From positions 1 through 64,000 of the forward strand of contig NZ_BJVD01000012.1 of NCBI RefSeq assembly GCF_007988965.1: a stretch of 64,000 nucleotides of DNA. Direction: 5' to 3'. How positions within the stretch are numbered: position 1 is the first letter of the stretch; each line of letters opens with the position of its first letter. Below, piece after piece: positions 19,363 through 27,035 of the stretch. This stretch comes from Rummeliibacillus stabekisii (lineage in GTDB: Bacteria; Bacillota; Bacilli; Bacillales_A; Planococcaceae). The notes under the pieces were generated by a model that was not told the origin of the DNA, made no database searches, and worked only from the letters and a program-made list of their open reading frames with translations. The translations under genes and the position numbers were made by a program.

Positions 19363-19426
19363 CTTTAAGTAGAGGAGTAAATTATGTTACTTCTCTATTT
19401 TATGTTGAATACATATTATAAAATGA

Positions 19427-19521
19427 CCAACAGGATGTGGTGGCTTAAGTGGTGCGATTGTTGTCACGGTTTTTAGCCCAAGTTCCTACGCTCTGTATCT
19501 AAGTTAAAAGTGATCTGCAAG
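19427..19521 (+). repeat. Junction-associated repeat, third-site copy
   Basis: Aligns with 16521-16629 (shared ACAGGATGTGGTGGCTTA and AAGTTCCTA blocks, then a degenerate form of the TGTAAGGTGAAAGTGA part). The inner hairpin is partly decayed. No integrase remnant follows it. It marks the right end of putative element 2. Confidence 0.55.
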
Positions 19522-19522
19522 T

Positions 19523-19556
19523 AAAAATACTCCCTCTGTATAGAGGGAGTATTTTT
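19523..19556. terminator. Bidirectional terminator between yjdJ and the YheCD gene
   Basis: A perfect 15-bp stem, AAAAATACTCCCTCT and AGAGGGAGTATTTTT, with a GTAT loop between two convergent genes. Confidence 0.92.
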
Positions 19557-19601
19557 ACTTTGATTAACTATCAAGTAGTTGTGTGAAAGAGGTATGAACT
19601 G

Positions 19602-21032
19602 TCACCAAAGTAGAGCTGACTGTTCAGAATCCTTCTTTTCCTTAGGGAACCCAGCCAAATATTTCGCGTATAGCATTCTTGATTTTCTCGCTATTTTATT
19701 GGTGCTCTTAAGCCCAGCCTTCGAAAATTTCAAGTATGGTGAACGATTGTTTAGTTCAATTATCCAAATACGAAGATCTCGGTCAATGGCTATATCAACG
19801 CCGGATTTGAAGATGGAATCATATTTATCAATCTCTTTAACAGCTTTAATGGAAATTTCAGACATTTTTTGCCGGATACTCAACGCCTCAGATTCAGATA
19901 GGTTAAATAATGTTAAAATTAAGGATTGTGCGTTATGCATTCTTCCACCACTTGAGAGGTTGCTAATACCGCTGCCTTTCTTTCCTTTTCTGCCGACCAT
20001 CCCTACGTCTTCCCACTGTCCACTCTGGTCTTTTATAAGAGCAATTCGAAAATCAAGGGGATGATTTTTTTCAATTTCTATATCTATTTGTTGTTGTATA
20101 ATAAAATTTTTACTTTTGAATTTAGAGTTCACATAATCCAGTAGTTCGGTATCAGAGGAAAATCGAATCGTCGTATTTTTCTTTTTTTGCCGGAACTTGA
20201 CGCAATAATGATCATGTTCTGCAATAAATTTTTCAATACCAATTCCTTGAGATCCTGAGAGTGGTTTTACATAAATAGTGCCAAGTTCTTTAAGATACTT
20301 TAAAATATCTTCCGGCTTCTTATATAAGAATGTTTTGGGTAAATGGGGAAGCAAATCTGGATTTGAGCGAAGCCGCTGATACATTTTCCATTTATTAATA
20401 CCTGCTAGATGAAAAAATCGTGGTCCATAAAGTTTTTTTAAATAGTTCTTTTTGTCATTAGACAAGGAAGTTCTTTTAACCATTACGGAAGGAAATGGGA
20501 AAGTCCCTTCTTCCCATTTTTTCGAAGATGGGTTGTAATAATAACCATGGACCCTAGAGTTCTTTTCATCTACCCCTTCCTCCGATAATGCTAAGATGAC
20601 GCCCCTTACGAATCGATACTGTTTCTTTATTTGTTTAAGCTTTTTTATTTGTTTCAGTTTATTCACACTCTTTTTAAGCTTCTTTTGAGAATTTGTTATC
20701 AACACACCAATAAATGGGCCAATGATTATTTCACCGTTCTGAATTGCAATTTCATAATCCGCTTCTAAAGGAAGCTTTAGATATTCTATGACACTGTTAG
20801 ATAATCCTATTTCGTTTTCTTTTATTGTATCTAATTGTTTACAAATGACCTCCGTTTTTTGAAAACCAAAATGAATCGTAGTGTTTACCATTGTTTCGTC
20901 AAGTTTGTTTCTTTGGTTAGGGTGTAACATGAGGCATGGACTATCGTCATTAATAGGAATTAATTTAAATATGCTATTCAAGTAATAACTTCCCTTCATA
21001 TTGTTATTATATTTATCAGGAGTGTATTTCAA
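19602..21032 (-). CDS. YheC/YheD-family ATP-grasp protein (spore-coat associated), long form
   Basis: A 476-residue ATP-grasp ligase of the YheCD family. The first 200 residues form the family-specific module (RGVILALSEEGVD, HGYYYNPSSKKWEEG, FPFPSVMVKR). ATP-grasp proper begins near residue 215: IYVKPLSGSQGIGIEKF, PLDFRIALIKD, VGMVGRKGKKGSGISNLSSGG and the metal-binding end IWIIELNNRSPY. Relatives are linked to spore coats; the ligated substrate is unknown. No good ribosome site was found: TTG 21032 has only GGGA upstream and ATG at residue 12 has none. It is the last gene of the coat cluster, with 347 bases to the CotZ-like gene, so it may have its own promoter. Confidence 0.85.
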   Translation of the reverse strand: MKYTPDKYNNNMKGSYYLNSIFKLIPINDDSPCLMLHPNQRNKLDETMVNTTIHFGFQKTEVICKQLDTIKENEIGLSNSVIEYLKLPLEADYEIAIQNGEIIIGPFIGVLITNSQKKLKKSVNKLKQIKKLKQIKKQYRFVRGVILALSEEGVDEKNSRVHGYYYNPSSKKWEEGTFPFPSVMVKRTSLSNDKKNYLKKLYGPRFFHLAGINKWKMYQRLRSNPDLLPHLPKTFLYKKPEDILKYLKELGTIYVKPLSGSQGIGIEKFIAEHDHYCVKFRQKKKNTTIRFSSDTELLDYVNSKFKSKNFIIQQQIDIEIEKNHPLDFRIALIKDQSGQWEDVGMVGRKGKKGSGISNLSSGGRMHNAQSLILTLFNLSESEALSIRQKMSEISIKAVKEIDKYDSIFKSGVDIAIDRDLRIWIIELNNRSPYLKFSKAGLKSTNKIARKSRMLYAKYLAGFPKEKKDSEQSALLW

Positions 21033-21379
21033 AAATTTGTCCCAATTTTGGTCTCAGTAGAAAAGTATAATGTTATTTTACTTATGCATTTACTAGTGGC
21101 AATTTAGCTAGTAACAAAATGGGGGCAACTATTTATAGAGAGCAGCGATTCACAAAGTAATTTTATATGATGAAAGGATGATGGAAAGAAACGGAGCGAC
21201 CTCACCAATTGATTGTATTAAACACTATGGTATAGAGTTCCATCCACCAAGAATTGTAATGTTTTTTTAAATCTTTTTTGGATTTGTCCCTTTCCTATAT
21301 GTGAAAATCGCAACTACTTTTTACAAAATAGTTGCGGCTTTCACTGTAACGTAAATCGAATTGGTTTATCTATAAAACA
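21033..21379. other. Intergenic region within the coat cluster
   Basis: A 347-base gap. It holds a possible 30-codon frame on the plus strand (21178-21270, listed separately). It also holds a hairpin at about 21300-21343 (GTGAAA-xx-CGCAACTA pairing with TAGTTGCGGCTTTCAC), without a clear T run on either side. A promoter for the downstream YheCD gene is likely to be here, but none was convincing. Confidence 0.5.
21178..21270 (+). CDS. Possible small protein or gene fragment
   Basis: Thirty codons starting ATGATGG with AAAGGATG overlapping the start, reading MMERNGATSPIDCIKHYGIE and ending FHPPRIVMFF. No family recognised. The ribosome site is poorly spaced and the frame is antisense to the surrounding cluster, so it may be a remnant. 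Confidence 0.2.
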   Translation: MMERNGATSPIDCIKHYGIEFHPPRIVMFF

Positions 21380-21796
21380 TTAATATTTTGGTTCAATTTC
21401 AGGGAGTGGTCGATTTACTAGATTTGGTGGAAACGAATTAATTGCGCAGATACAATGTAAGTCTACAATAATACAGCTTTTCGTTTTCCGAAGTGAGTAC
21501 AATTCATCATCGAATGTGTCAATCAAATTTCCGTCCATATCTATGGCTTCAAGTAGTGACAATTCTGCACAGCAAGTTTCCTCATCATATTTTTCTAATC
21601 GAAAAAAAGGAGTTACTGTGCATTTTGTGAATGCTTTTAAAGGCTTGAGATTGTTTTTCATCAAAAGCATAAAAGGTATGGTATCTGTCGTCGGAGAAAA
21701 GCATATAAATTGAAACTCCTTTAGTTGACCAGATAATATACTTTGTTCCCTCTGTAATGTTTTCATTGCTTTGCAAACGCAATTTTTGTTATCCAC
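21380..21796 (-). CDS. CotY/CotZ-family cysteine-rich spore coat protein
   Basis: A 138-residue protein of the CotY/CotZ/ExsY kind, outer-coat/crust proteins that self-assemble through disulphides. It has nine Cys: C6 and C8 in NCVCKAM, C32, C59, the pair C75-C76, C108, and C115/C117 in VDLHCICAI, the family's conserved C-terminal block. The tail is Pro/Glu-rich and ends EIEPKY. The start is GTG 21796 with an extended purine ribosome site (AAGGAGG...GAGG). It lies 89 bases downstream of two ATP-grasp genes on the same strand. Expression late in sporulation (SigK-type) is inferred from the family only. Confidence 0.85.
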   Translation of the reverse strand: MDNKNCVCKAMKTLQREQSILSGQLKEFQFICFSPTTDTIPFMLLMKNNLKPLKAFTKCTVTPFFRLEKYDEETCCAELSLLEAIDMDGNLIDTFDDELYSLRKTKSCIIVDLHCICAINSFPPNLVNRPLPEIEPKY

Positions 21797-21885
21797 TAAA
21801 CCTCCCCCTCCTTGGTGGATAATTCTTCGTGTGCTATATTCCTATCGTATGGTGGATGATAAAGAAAGGGGTGGGTGATTGTACT

Positions 21886-22908
21886 TCAATCTAATGAGTT
21901 TTTTTGATTAGCGAGATAAGCAGCATATGGAATTGTATTCATTGCAGCGTCCAATTCTCGATAAACTAATCCAGGTCTCCAATTCACTTCAAAGATCCAG
22001 AGCCTTTTATTTTCATCGATTCCAATATCAATCCCTAATTCATCAAATTGGTTGTTATATAGGGCTTCAAACTTTTGTAAAAAACGCTTGGGGAACTGTT
22101 CCAACATTCTTAGAATATCGTAGCTTTCTTCACCATATTCTTTTTCCAAGAAAGTTTCGAGCTTCCCAATATAACCTCCTGCACTTATGTTACTAATAAT
22201 TCCATCATCTGAACCGATGCGTGGATAAATTAACGTAATTGCCCACTCTCCGTAGCCATTTTTCTGCATATGAATTCGAAAGTCAAACGGGAATCCATCC
22301 TTTGTTCGGCTTGATATATAAGGTTGAACGAGATATTCCTTTTCATTAATAACTGTTTCAATTTTTGTGCGTAACTCAGTTACGCTCACAACTTCTCGAT
22401 GAAAACCTTCTAACAACTCAATCTGATCTCCAATACGTTCTATAAAAATTAAACCTTTTCCCTGACTTGACGATAAAGGCTTTATAATTATTTTTTTGTA
22501 TTGTTCTAATGCACTTAAAACATCTTGTGGATCCTTGATTGTTTCAGAAGGTATTAGATAATGAGCATATTCAGGTATAGTCTTTATTTTTTCAAATACT
22601 TGCATTTTGTTGCCTATTGGATGACTTGTAAAAGGTATGATTTTTTTAAGCCGCCTAGATACTTTTTTCTGATATGAAGTTTTCATACCTGCAACATTAT
22701 AAATTACATCTGGAAAAGGCATCTCTTTTAGCACCCAAGTTCCATTTTCATATTGATAGCCTTGGATAGTTTTTTCTTTAAATTTAACACCACTAGGAGA
22801 GAAGAAATAAAAATCAATACCTTCCATCTTTGCAACTGAAGCACAAATAAAAGCTTTTTTAATCTTATGAGGATGTTTTCTATAATGAAGCATTGCAACA
22901 ATCACCAT
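21886..22908 (-). CDS. YheC/YheD-family ATP-grasp protein, short form
   Basis: A 340-residue YheCD-type ligase. The short N-terminal module (MPFPDVIYNVAGMKTSYQKK) is followed by ATP-grasp: SHPIGNKMQVFEKI, IIIKPLSSSQGKGLIFIER, the DFRIHMQKNGYGEW strand, ISNISAGGYIGKLE and the metal site LWIFEVNWRPG. ATG 22908 follows a GGAGGAG site and overlaps the upstream gene's stop by one base (TAATG), so the two ATP-grasp genes are translationally coupled. Substrate unknown. It is about 130 residues shorter than the copy at 19602-21032, mainly at the N-terminus. Confidence 0.87.
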   Translation of the reverse strand: MVIVAMLHYRKHPHKIKKAFICASVAKMEGIDFYFFSPSGVKFKEKTIQGYQYENGTWVLKEMPFPDVIYNVAGMKTSYQKKVSRRLKKIIPFTSHPIGNKMQVFEKIKTIPEYAHYLIPSETIKDPQDVLSALEQYKKIIIKPLSSSQGKGLIFIERIGDQIELLEGFHREVVSVTELRTKIETVINEKEYLVQPYISSRTKDGFPFDFRIHMQKNGYGEWAITLIYPRIGSDDGIISNISAGGYIGKLETFLEKEYGEESYDILRMLEQFPKRFLQKFEALYNNQFDELGIDIGIDENKRLWIFEVNWRPGLVYRELDAAMNTIPYAAYLANQKNSLD

Positions 22909-24137
22909 TATATCTCCTCCGATAATGGTTCTATATAGAATTTTATTTGGTTATAAGCATTCATTGCGTTTGCCTTCGCTTCTTCTAAGGTATCGCCGAT
23001 TGCCATCACATACCCATAACGATGGCCCATGGATATAGGGGGCCTAATGACTGCTTTTTTACGTGTTTTAATATAAACCTCTCTTACTCCAGGTTCATTT
23101 GAAGCTCTTTTTTTACCTGTCACCTTTAAAAGACGGCCGACTGCGTTTATCGTAATATAGTGTGTATAAAGATGTTTTTCATGTTTCCTAACTAGGTTAG
23201 GTTCATCACCAAGATAAAGTTTAATTGTTTCTTCTACAAGATTTATTCCGAATGCTTCTTCTATCATTCGATTCATTGCTCCCCCGGATATTCTAGGGTT
23301 AATCTCAATTAGCTTCCAATTTCCATTCACATATCTAATCTCGAGATGGCAGGCAGCGTTAGTTACTTTTAAATCATTCATAATTGATTCAACTGTGTTG
23401 CTCAGCTTATTATAAAGATCATCCTTTACATTTAGCTGAACAGCATAACCGGTTATAATAAATTTCAATTCTTTTGTAATTTCTTGTTTGAAAATAGCGA
23501 CAATATTTACTTTCCCTTTATGGACAAGGACTTCCACTAAATATTGCGGCCCATCTAAATATTCCTCAAGCAATATTTGTTGATCGGGATATAATCTTAA
23601 GAATTTCTTCATGATCTTTTTCAATTCAATTTTATTTTCAACTAAATAGACATCCTTCGATGCTTTTGACATTGGTGATTTTACAATGAAAGGGTATTCG
23701 TGTTCTTTATTAATAAAATCACTGAGATTGGCCATGGGCTGAAAAACTTCAAATTTAGGAGTTGTTGAATTTTCTTTTAAAGCACTTCTTGTTGACGTTT
23801 TATCCTCCATATTTCTCAACGCTTCTACAGATATCTGTGAATTACATAATTCATTTGAAAGCTGTGCGGCTAATGATACGAATGGATCTACAAAACTAAT
23901 AATTGTTTTAATGACTTTGCCCTGTATTTGAAGCTCGCTAATCTTCTCCCTTATATGGTCCTCTGTCATTTTTTCAAAGTGAACCATTTTTGTAATATCG
24001 GGGAACTCTTTTCTTTGCTCTAAGAGTCTTTCTTTTTCTGTAAACAAAACGGTGAAAAAACCTAATCGAGCAGCAGTTTTTACTGCTTCTCTACTAGAAC
24101 CACTTTTTGTGGTTTCAATAAAAATGATAGTCTCCAA
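22908..24137 (-). CDS. ATP-grasp carboxylate-amine ligase, L-amino-acid-ligase/BL00235-like
   Basis: A 409-residue ligase with the classical three-part layout. The pre-ATP-grasp Rossmann part (LETIIFIETTKSGSSREAVK) is first. The ATP-grasp domain follows with YPFIVKSPMSKASKDVYLV, ILLEEYLDGPQYLVEVLV and the Mg site WKLIEINPRISGGAMNRMI. The C-terminal RimK/biotin-carboxylase-like part comes last. Such enzymes join a carboxylate (often an amino acid) to an amine through an acyl-phosphate; the pair is not known here. TTG 24137 is chosen: GGAGAG lies 7 bases upstream, whereas TTG 24152 precedes that site. First gene of the coat cluster. Confidence 0.87.
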   Translation of the reverse strand: METIIFIETTKSGSSREAVKTAARLGFFTVLFTEKERLLEQRKEFPDITKMVHFEKMTEDHIREKISELQIQGKVIKTIISFVDPFVSLAAQLSNELCNSQISVEALRNMEDKTSTRSALKENSTTPKFEVFQPMANLSDFINKEHEYPFIVKSPMSKASKDVYLVENKIELKKIMKKFLRLYPDQQILLEEYLDGPQYLVEVLVHKGKVNIVAIFKQEITKELKFIITGYAVQLNVKDDLYNKLSNTVESIMNDLKVTNAACHLEIRYVNGNWKLIEINPRISGGAMNRMIEEAFGINLVEETIKLYLGDEPNLVRKHEKHLYTHYITINAVGRLLKVTGKKRASNEPGVREVYIKTRKKAVIRPPISMGHRYGYVMAIGDTLEEAKANAMNAYNQIKFYIEPLSEEI

Positions 24138-24430
24138 TTTATCACTCTCCAAAGGAAAAAACTTAGGTCATTGGAAGTCCCTAAGCATCCAAGTATTTTT
24201 GACTTGCGATAAAGTAATGTTTTACAAATCCCCCATTCTGATTTAAAGAGAGTTGAAAGCACCAGGACCATGCAATGTTTTTCTTTTAAGCATTTGAACA
24301 ATGTACAGATGTATTAGTGATTTGCGGAGTTATTTTTAGATGAGTAGAATGATTTTATTGAATAGAGTCATATGAATGCTACTTTGAAGGATACGAGGTA
24401 TTGTTTATCTTTTAGCAGCTTTTTTGTACA
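24138..24430. other. Upstream region of the ATP-grasp/coat cluster
   Basis: No coding feature that I trust. It should contain the minus-strand promoter of the coat operon; no SigE/SigK consensus was convincingly identified by eye. Confidence 0.4.
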
Positions 24431-24763
24431 TGTCCTTACCCTGATTCCCCAAACATGCTTGAGAAAGAAGCATTTGTTAGTATGGAGAGCAACTTTTTAT
24501 CTCGCGTTTCATACAAGCAAGTATAGGTGAGGAGAGATTACTTTAACGCTACATAATCAAGGTGGAGACATCATTCCTTTTCTAGATCGTTTTCCTTCGT
24601 TATTCATTCAGCAGCAGTATAACGACCCGAGGGGGAAGCCAGTCGAGTTCCTTCCAAGCACGTCGTTCATAATTGATGCTTGAATATTTTTCAGTCTCGA
24701 TTTCTCATTGAAACAAATGAAATTAGTATGGGCTTAGGCTTCGATAACGAGTACTTAAAATGA
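24431..24763 (+). pseudogene. Decayed gene of unrecognised family
   Basis: Three consecutive protein-like stretches in shifting frames on the plus strand. The first is PDSPNMLEKEAFVSMESNFL, ending at a TAG near 24515. The second is LHNQGGDIIPFLDRFPSLFI continuing to a TGA at 24681. The third is RFLIETNEISMGLGFDNEY, ending at TGA 24761. Composition is that of real coding sequence, but no start or ribosome site remains. I do not recognise the family. It is the debris of an approximately 110-codon or larger gene between the coat cluster and the next unit. Confidence 0.5.
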
Positions 24764-24886
24764 AACCTCAGTTTTCCCCAACCAATAATCTTATCTATTT
24801 TTTTCTTACTTCGTAAATCACCTTTTTATCAAATACACTATATATATATGAACTATCAATAGTGGTTGTATAGGTAAATTTACTAT

Positions 24887-25198
24887 ATGTATTTAATTTT
24901 ATACGCAATTAATCTATTCGTTGCTTCTAGTTATTATCTATTCACTAGAAGTGGCAAATTCACTCTAAATAAAAGACTAAGAGACAAAAGGATTTTCTTT
25001 TGGTCAGGAGTTCCTACTGTCTGGCAAGGTTCCGTACTAATAGAGAATGTAGAAGGTGTCCGATTGGTCATTAAATTATTTATTGTTATAGACAACTGTT
25101 TTATAGAGTTGTATCCAACTACTCCTTTAGATAAGGAATTGATAAATATTTTTATAAAAGTTGTAACGAAACATCTAGTCGAGGTATTAATGATTTGA
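24887..25198 (+). CDS. Hypothetical protein, doubtful
   Basis: A 103-residue frame beginning MYLILYAINLFVASSYY, hydrophobic at the N-terminus and again near residues 60-72 (LVIKLFIVIDNCFIELY). No family recognised. The ribosome site is weak (AGGT about 10 bases upstream). It ends 23 bases before the sigma factor start and could be co-transcribed with it. The opposite strand is also open over much of the stretch, so the coding call is uncertain. Confidence 0.35.
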   Translation: MYLILYAINLFVASSYYLFTRSGKFTLNKRLRDKRIFFWSGVPTVWQGSVLIENVEGVRLVIKLFIVIDNCFIELYPTTPLDKELINIFIKVVTKHLVEVLMI

Positions 25199-25221
25199 AC
25201 AGCAAGAGAGAGAGGGTCGTT

Positions 25222-25716
25222 ATGAATAAGCTTGAAGAAGAATACGAAGAAATCCAACCGAAAATTTACGCATTTTTTTATGCAAAGACAGGAAATCAGG
25301 CAACTGCTCAAGACCTTTGCCATGATACCTTTTATGAGGCATGTAAAAACATCACATCATTTAATGGTGTTTCTACCTTATCGACTTGGATGTTTTCGAT
25401 CGCAGTGAACTTATTGAAGAAGCATTACCGAAAGAATAAGTATCAGCGTAGCTTAATGCAAAAACTCTCCTTGATGCCAGAAACGGAAATCAATACTTTA
25501 GAAGAATTAGCCGAAATCAAAGAGGATACAAAAAAACTTTTATATCATATTTCAAAGTTGGAAGATTCAGCGAGAGAGATTGTACTGCTTCGTATATACG
25601 GAGAGCTGAGTTTTGCGGAGATTGGTGTATTAATCGGTAAATCTGAAAACTATGCACGGGTTACTTTTCACCGATTGAAATTAAAAATTCAAAAAGCAAT
25701 GGAGCTGACTTTATGA
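25222..25716 (+). CDS. ECF-type RNA polymerase sigma factor
   Basis: A 164-residue sigma-70 factor with regions 2 and 4 only. Region 2 covers IYAFFYAKTG to LSTWMFSIAVNLLKKHYRK. Region 4 (from EDSAREIVLLRIYGELSFAE) has the recognition helix GKSENYARVTFHRLKLKI. ATG 25222 follows GAGAGGG by 6 bases. The stop overlaps the next gene by ATGA, and that gene is a zinc-finger membrane anti-sigma factor. The unit's stimulus is unknown. The layout resembles YlaC/SigV-like ECF operons. Confidence 0.9.
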   Translation: MNKLEEEYEEIQPKIYAFFYAKTGNQATAQDLCHDTFYEACKNITSFNGVSTLSTWMFSIAVNLLKKHYRKNKYQRSLMQKLSLMPETEINTLEELAEIKEDTKKLLYHISKLEDSAREIVLLRIYGELSFAEIGVLIGKSENYARVTFHRLKLKIQKAMELTL

Positions 25717-26261
25717 ACACAAACTGTGCGGTGACGCAAGACTTACTGCCATTATATGAAGAAGAGTTATTGCATCCGGATACTCAACGGTTTGTTGAGG
25801 AACATTTGCAAAGCTGCCAAGAATGCCGGCATATAGCGGAACAATCACAAATTCCACTGCCTGCTCAAGTAAGACCCCACGGTGCTTCAAAAAACATGAT
25901 TCGAAACATAACCATGAAATTGACGACAATACAGATTTTCTTTGTAGCAATTGCCTTTATTTTAGCGATGAGCACGACCGTTATGAATGACAATAGTGGG
26001 TTTATCCTGACCTATGCCATTTTGGGAGCAGTCACGTATCTGTTCTACCGATCTGTCCTCGTTACAGTCCTGCTTGCGGGCGTACCGAATTTCCTGTGGA
26101 ATTGCCTGATATATATGACGAATTGGTTCGGTAAATTTTATGCTGACAGTTTTTCGGAAGCTCTTCAAATAGCACTGACTACTTTGATTATTCACCTGTT
26201 GGTTACTGTTATTGGAATCCTTATCGGCTTTTGTATTCTTAAAATAAGAGAGGGAAAATGA
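25713..26261 (+). CDS. Anti-sigma factor with zinc-finger (zf-HC2) domain
   Basis: A 182-residue membrane protein with a cytoplasmic anti-sigma domain: C5, H31, C35 and C38 in the HxxxCxxC pattern EEHLQSCQEC. About four membrane helices follow from residue 68. It should hold the partner ECF sigma inactive at the membrane until signalled. Its ATGA overlap with the sigma gene and with the next gene shows tight coupling of all three. Confidence 0.87.
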   Translation: MNTNCAVTQDLLPLYEEELLHPDTQRFVEEHLQSCQECRHIAEQSQIPLPAQVRPHGASKNMIRNITMKLTTIQIFFVAIAFILAMSTTVMNDNSGFILTYAILGAVTYLFYRSVLVTVLLAGVPNFLWNCLIYMTNWFGKFYADSFSEALQIALTTLIIHLLVTVIGILIGFCILKIREGK

Positions 26262-26263
26262 AT

Positions 26264-26947
26264 ATGAAAAAGAAAATAATATATAGTGTAATTGCCATTT
26301 CATTAATTGCCGTCATCGTAGTTGCTTACATACAAATGAGCGGAAATACAATGGATAAACATAAAGCAAAAGAGAGTCTAGAAGCGTTTTTAGAACAAAA
26401 TTATCCGGATATGAATTACAAGATTAAGCGATCTGTAGAGCATGGATGGACTGACAGTACCTATCAGTTTAAAGTAGTGAAAAAGGATCTATCAGCAGTT
26501 GAAACCACCTACTCATTCTATGTCTCAGGTATCGAACCCTATGAAGTCTTTAGTGATACGATTCATGAGTCTAACATAGACAAAGAGGCATCTAAAAAAC
26601 TAAATACGGAGGCAGAGAGGTATATTCGAACGCTCCTTCGGAAAAAAGTGCCGCAAGTCGATTCAGTGGATACTGATGTAGAAGTATACAGTAAAGTCGC
26701 CAAGGAATGGACGCCTCAGGTTAAAACACCAAAGCCCATCATAATTATGCTAGAGATCGAAAAAGGGAAGCTAACAAAAGAACAGATGCTACAACAGTGC
26801 AAGCTGATGCAGAAACTGTTGAATGACCAATCAATCGATTATGGTATGGTTGAGGCGGGGTATCGCAGTATAGTGAACGGGGAAGAAGATTATGAATATG
26901 TTAGCTTTACTCCAGAACAGAAACTGACAATACATGATGTAAAATAA
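26264..26947 (+). CDS. Membrane-anchored protein of the sigma/anti-sigma unit, YfjL-like
   Basis: About 227 residues with a single N-terminal membrane anchor (KKKIIYSVIAISLIAVIVVAYIQM) and an extracytoplasmic domain rich in charged residues. It somewhat recalls YfjL-type proteins, but this is a weak match. ATG 26264 is 9 bases after GAGAGGG; ATG 26258 lies only 3 bases away. Third gene of the ECF operon; a sensor, effector or signal-modulating part is possible. Followed by a gap and the opposing tatC terminator. Confidence 0.72.
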   Translation: MKKKIIYSVIAISLIAVIVVAYIQMSGNTMDKHKAKESLEAFLEQNYPDMNYKIKRSVEHGWTDSTYQFKVVKKDLSAVETTYSFYVSGIEPYEVFSDTIHESNIDKEASKKLNTEAERYIRTLLRKKVPQVDSVDTDVEVYSKVAKEWTPQVKTPKPIIIMLEIEKGKLTKEQMLQQCKLMQKLLNDQSIDYGMVEAGYRSIVNGEEDYEYVSFTPEQKLTIHDVK

Positions 26948-26999
26948 AATACCTGTTGTTATGTTAAGGTGGCATTTTGGGATTCACAACCTTTCCAAT

Positions 27000-27035
27000 A
27001 AAAAATCCTTCTACCTTATAGGGTAGAAGGATTTT
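27000..27035 (-). terminator. Terminator of the second tatAC pair, overlapping the tatC stop
   Basis: On the minus strand AAATCCTTCTACC and GGTAGAAGGATTT pair around CTATAA, which contains the tatC stop codon; a T run follows. The 5' arm is therefore coding sequence (NPST). Confidence 0.85.

Larger units (their letters stand above)
16518..19426. mobile_element. Probable decayed integrative element 2, tandem to element 1
   Basis: After the duplicated groEL end, the same left-end pattern is repeated: the sequence GGGTTTGTATGTAAGGTGAA, a degenerate GCTAA arm, then an integrase 3' remnant on the minus strand. Cargo is a P-loop kinase, an LtrA-like protein and yjdI-yjdJ. The right limit is set by another copy of the junction-type repeat at 19427, where the groEL-end core is no longer recognisable. 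The boundary is therefore less secure than for element 1. Confidence 0.5.

Noticed and set aside
24934-25323. 129-codon frame on the minus strand opposite the sigma factor start
   Set aside because: It overlaps the supported sigma gene and has no family signal; probably a shadow.
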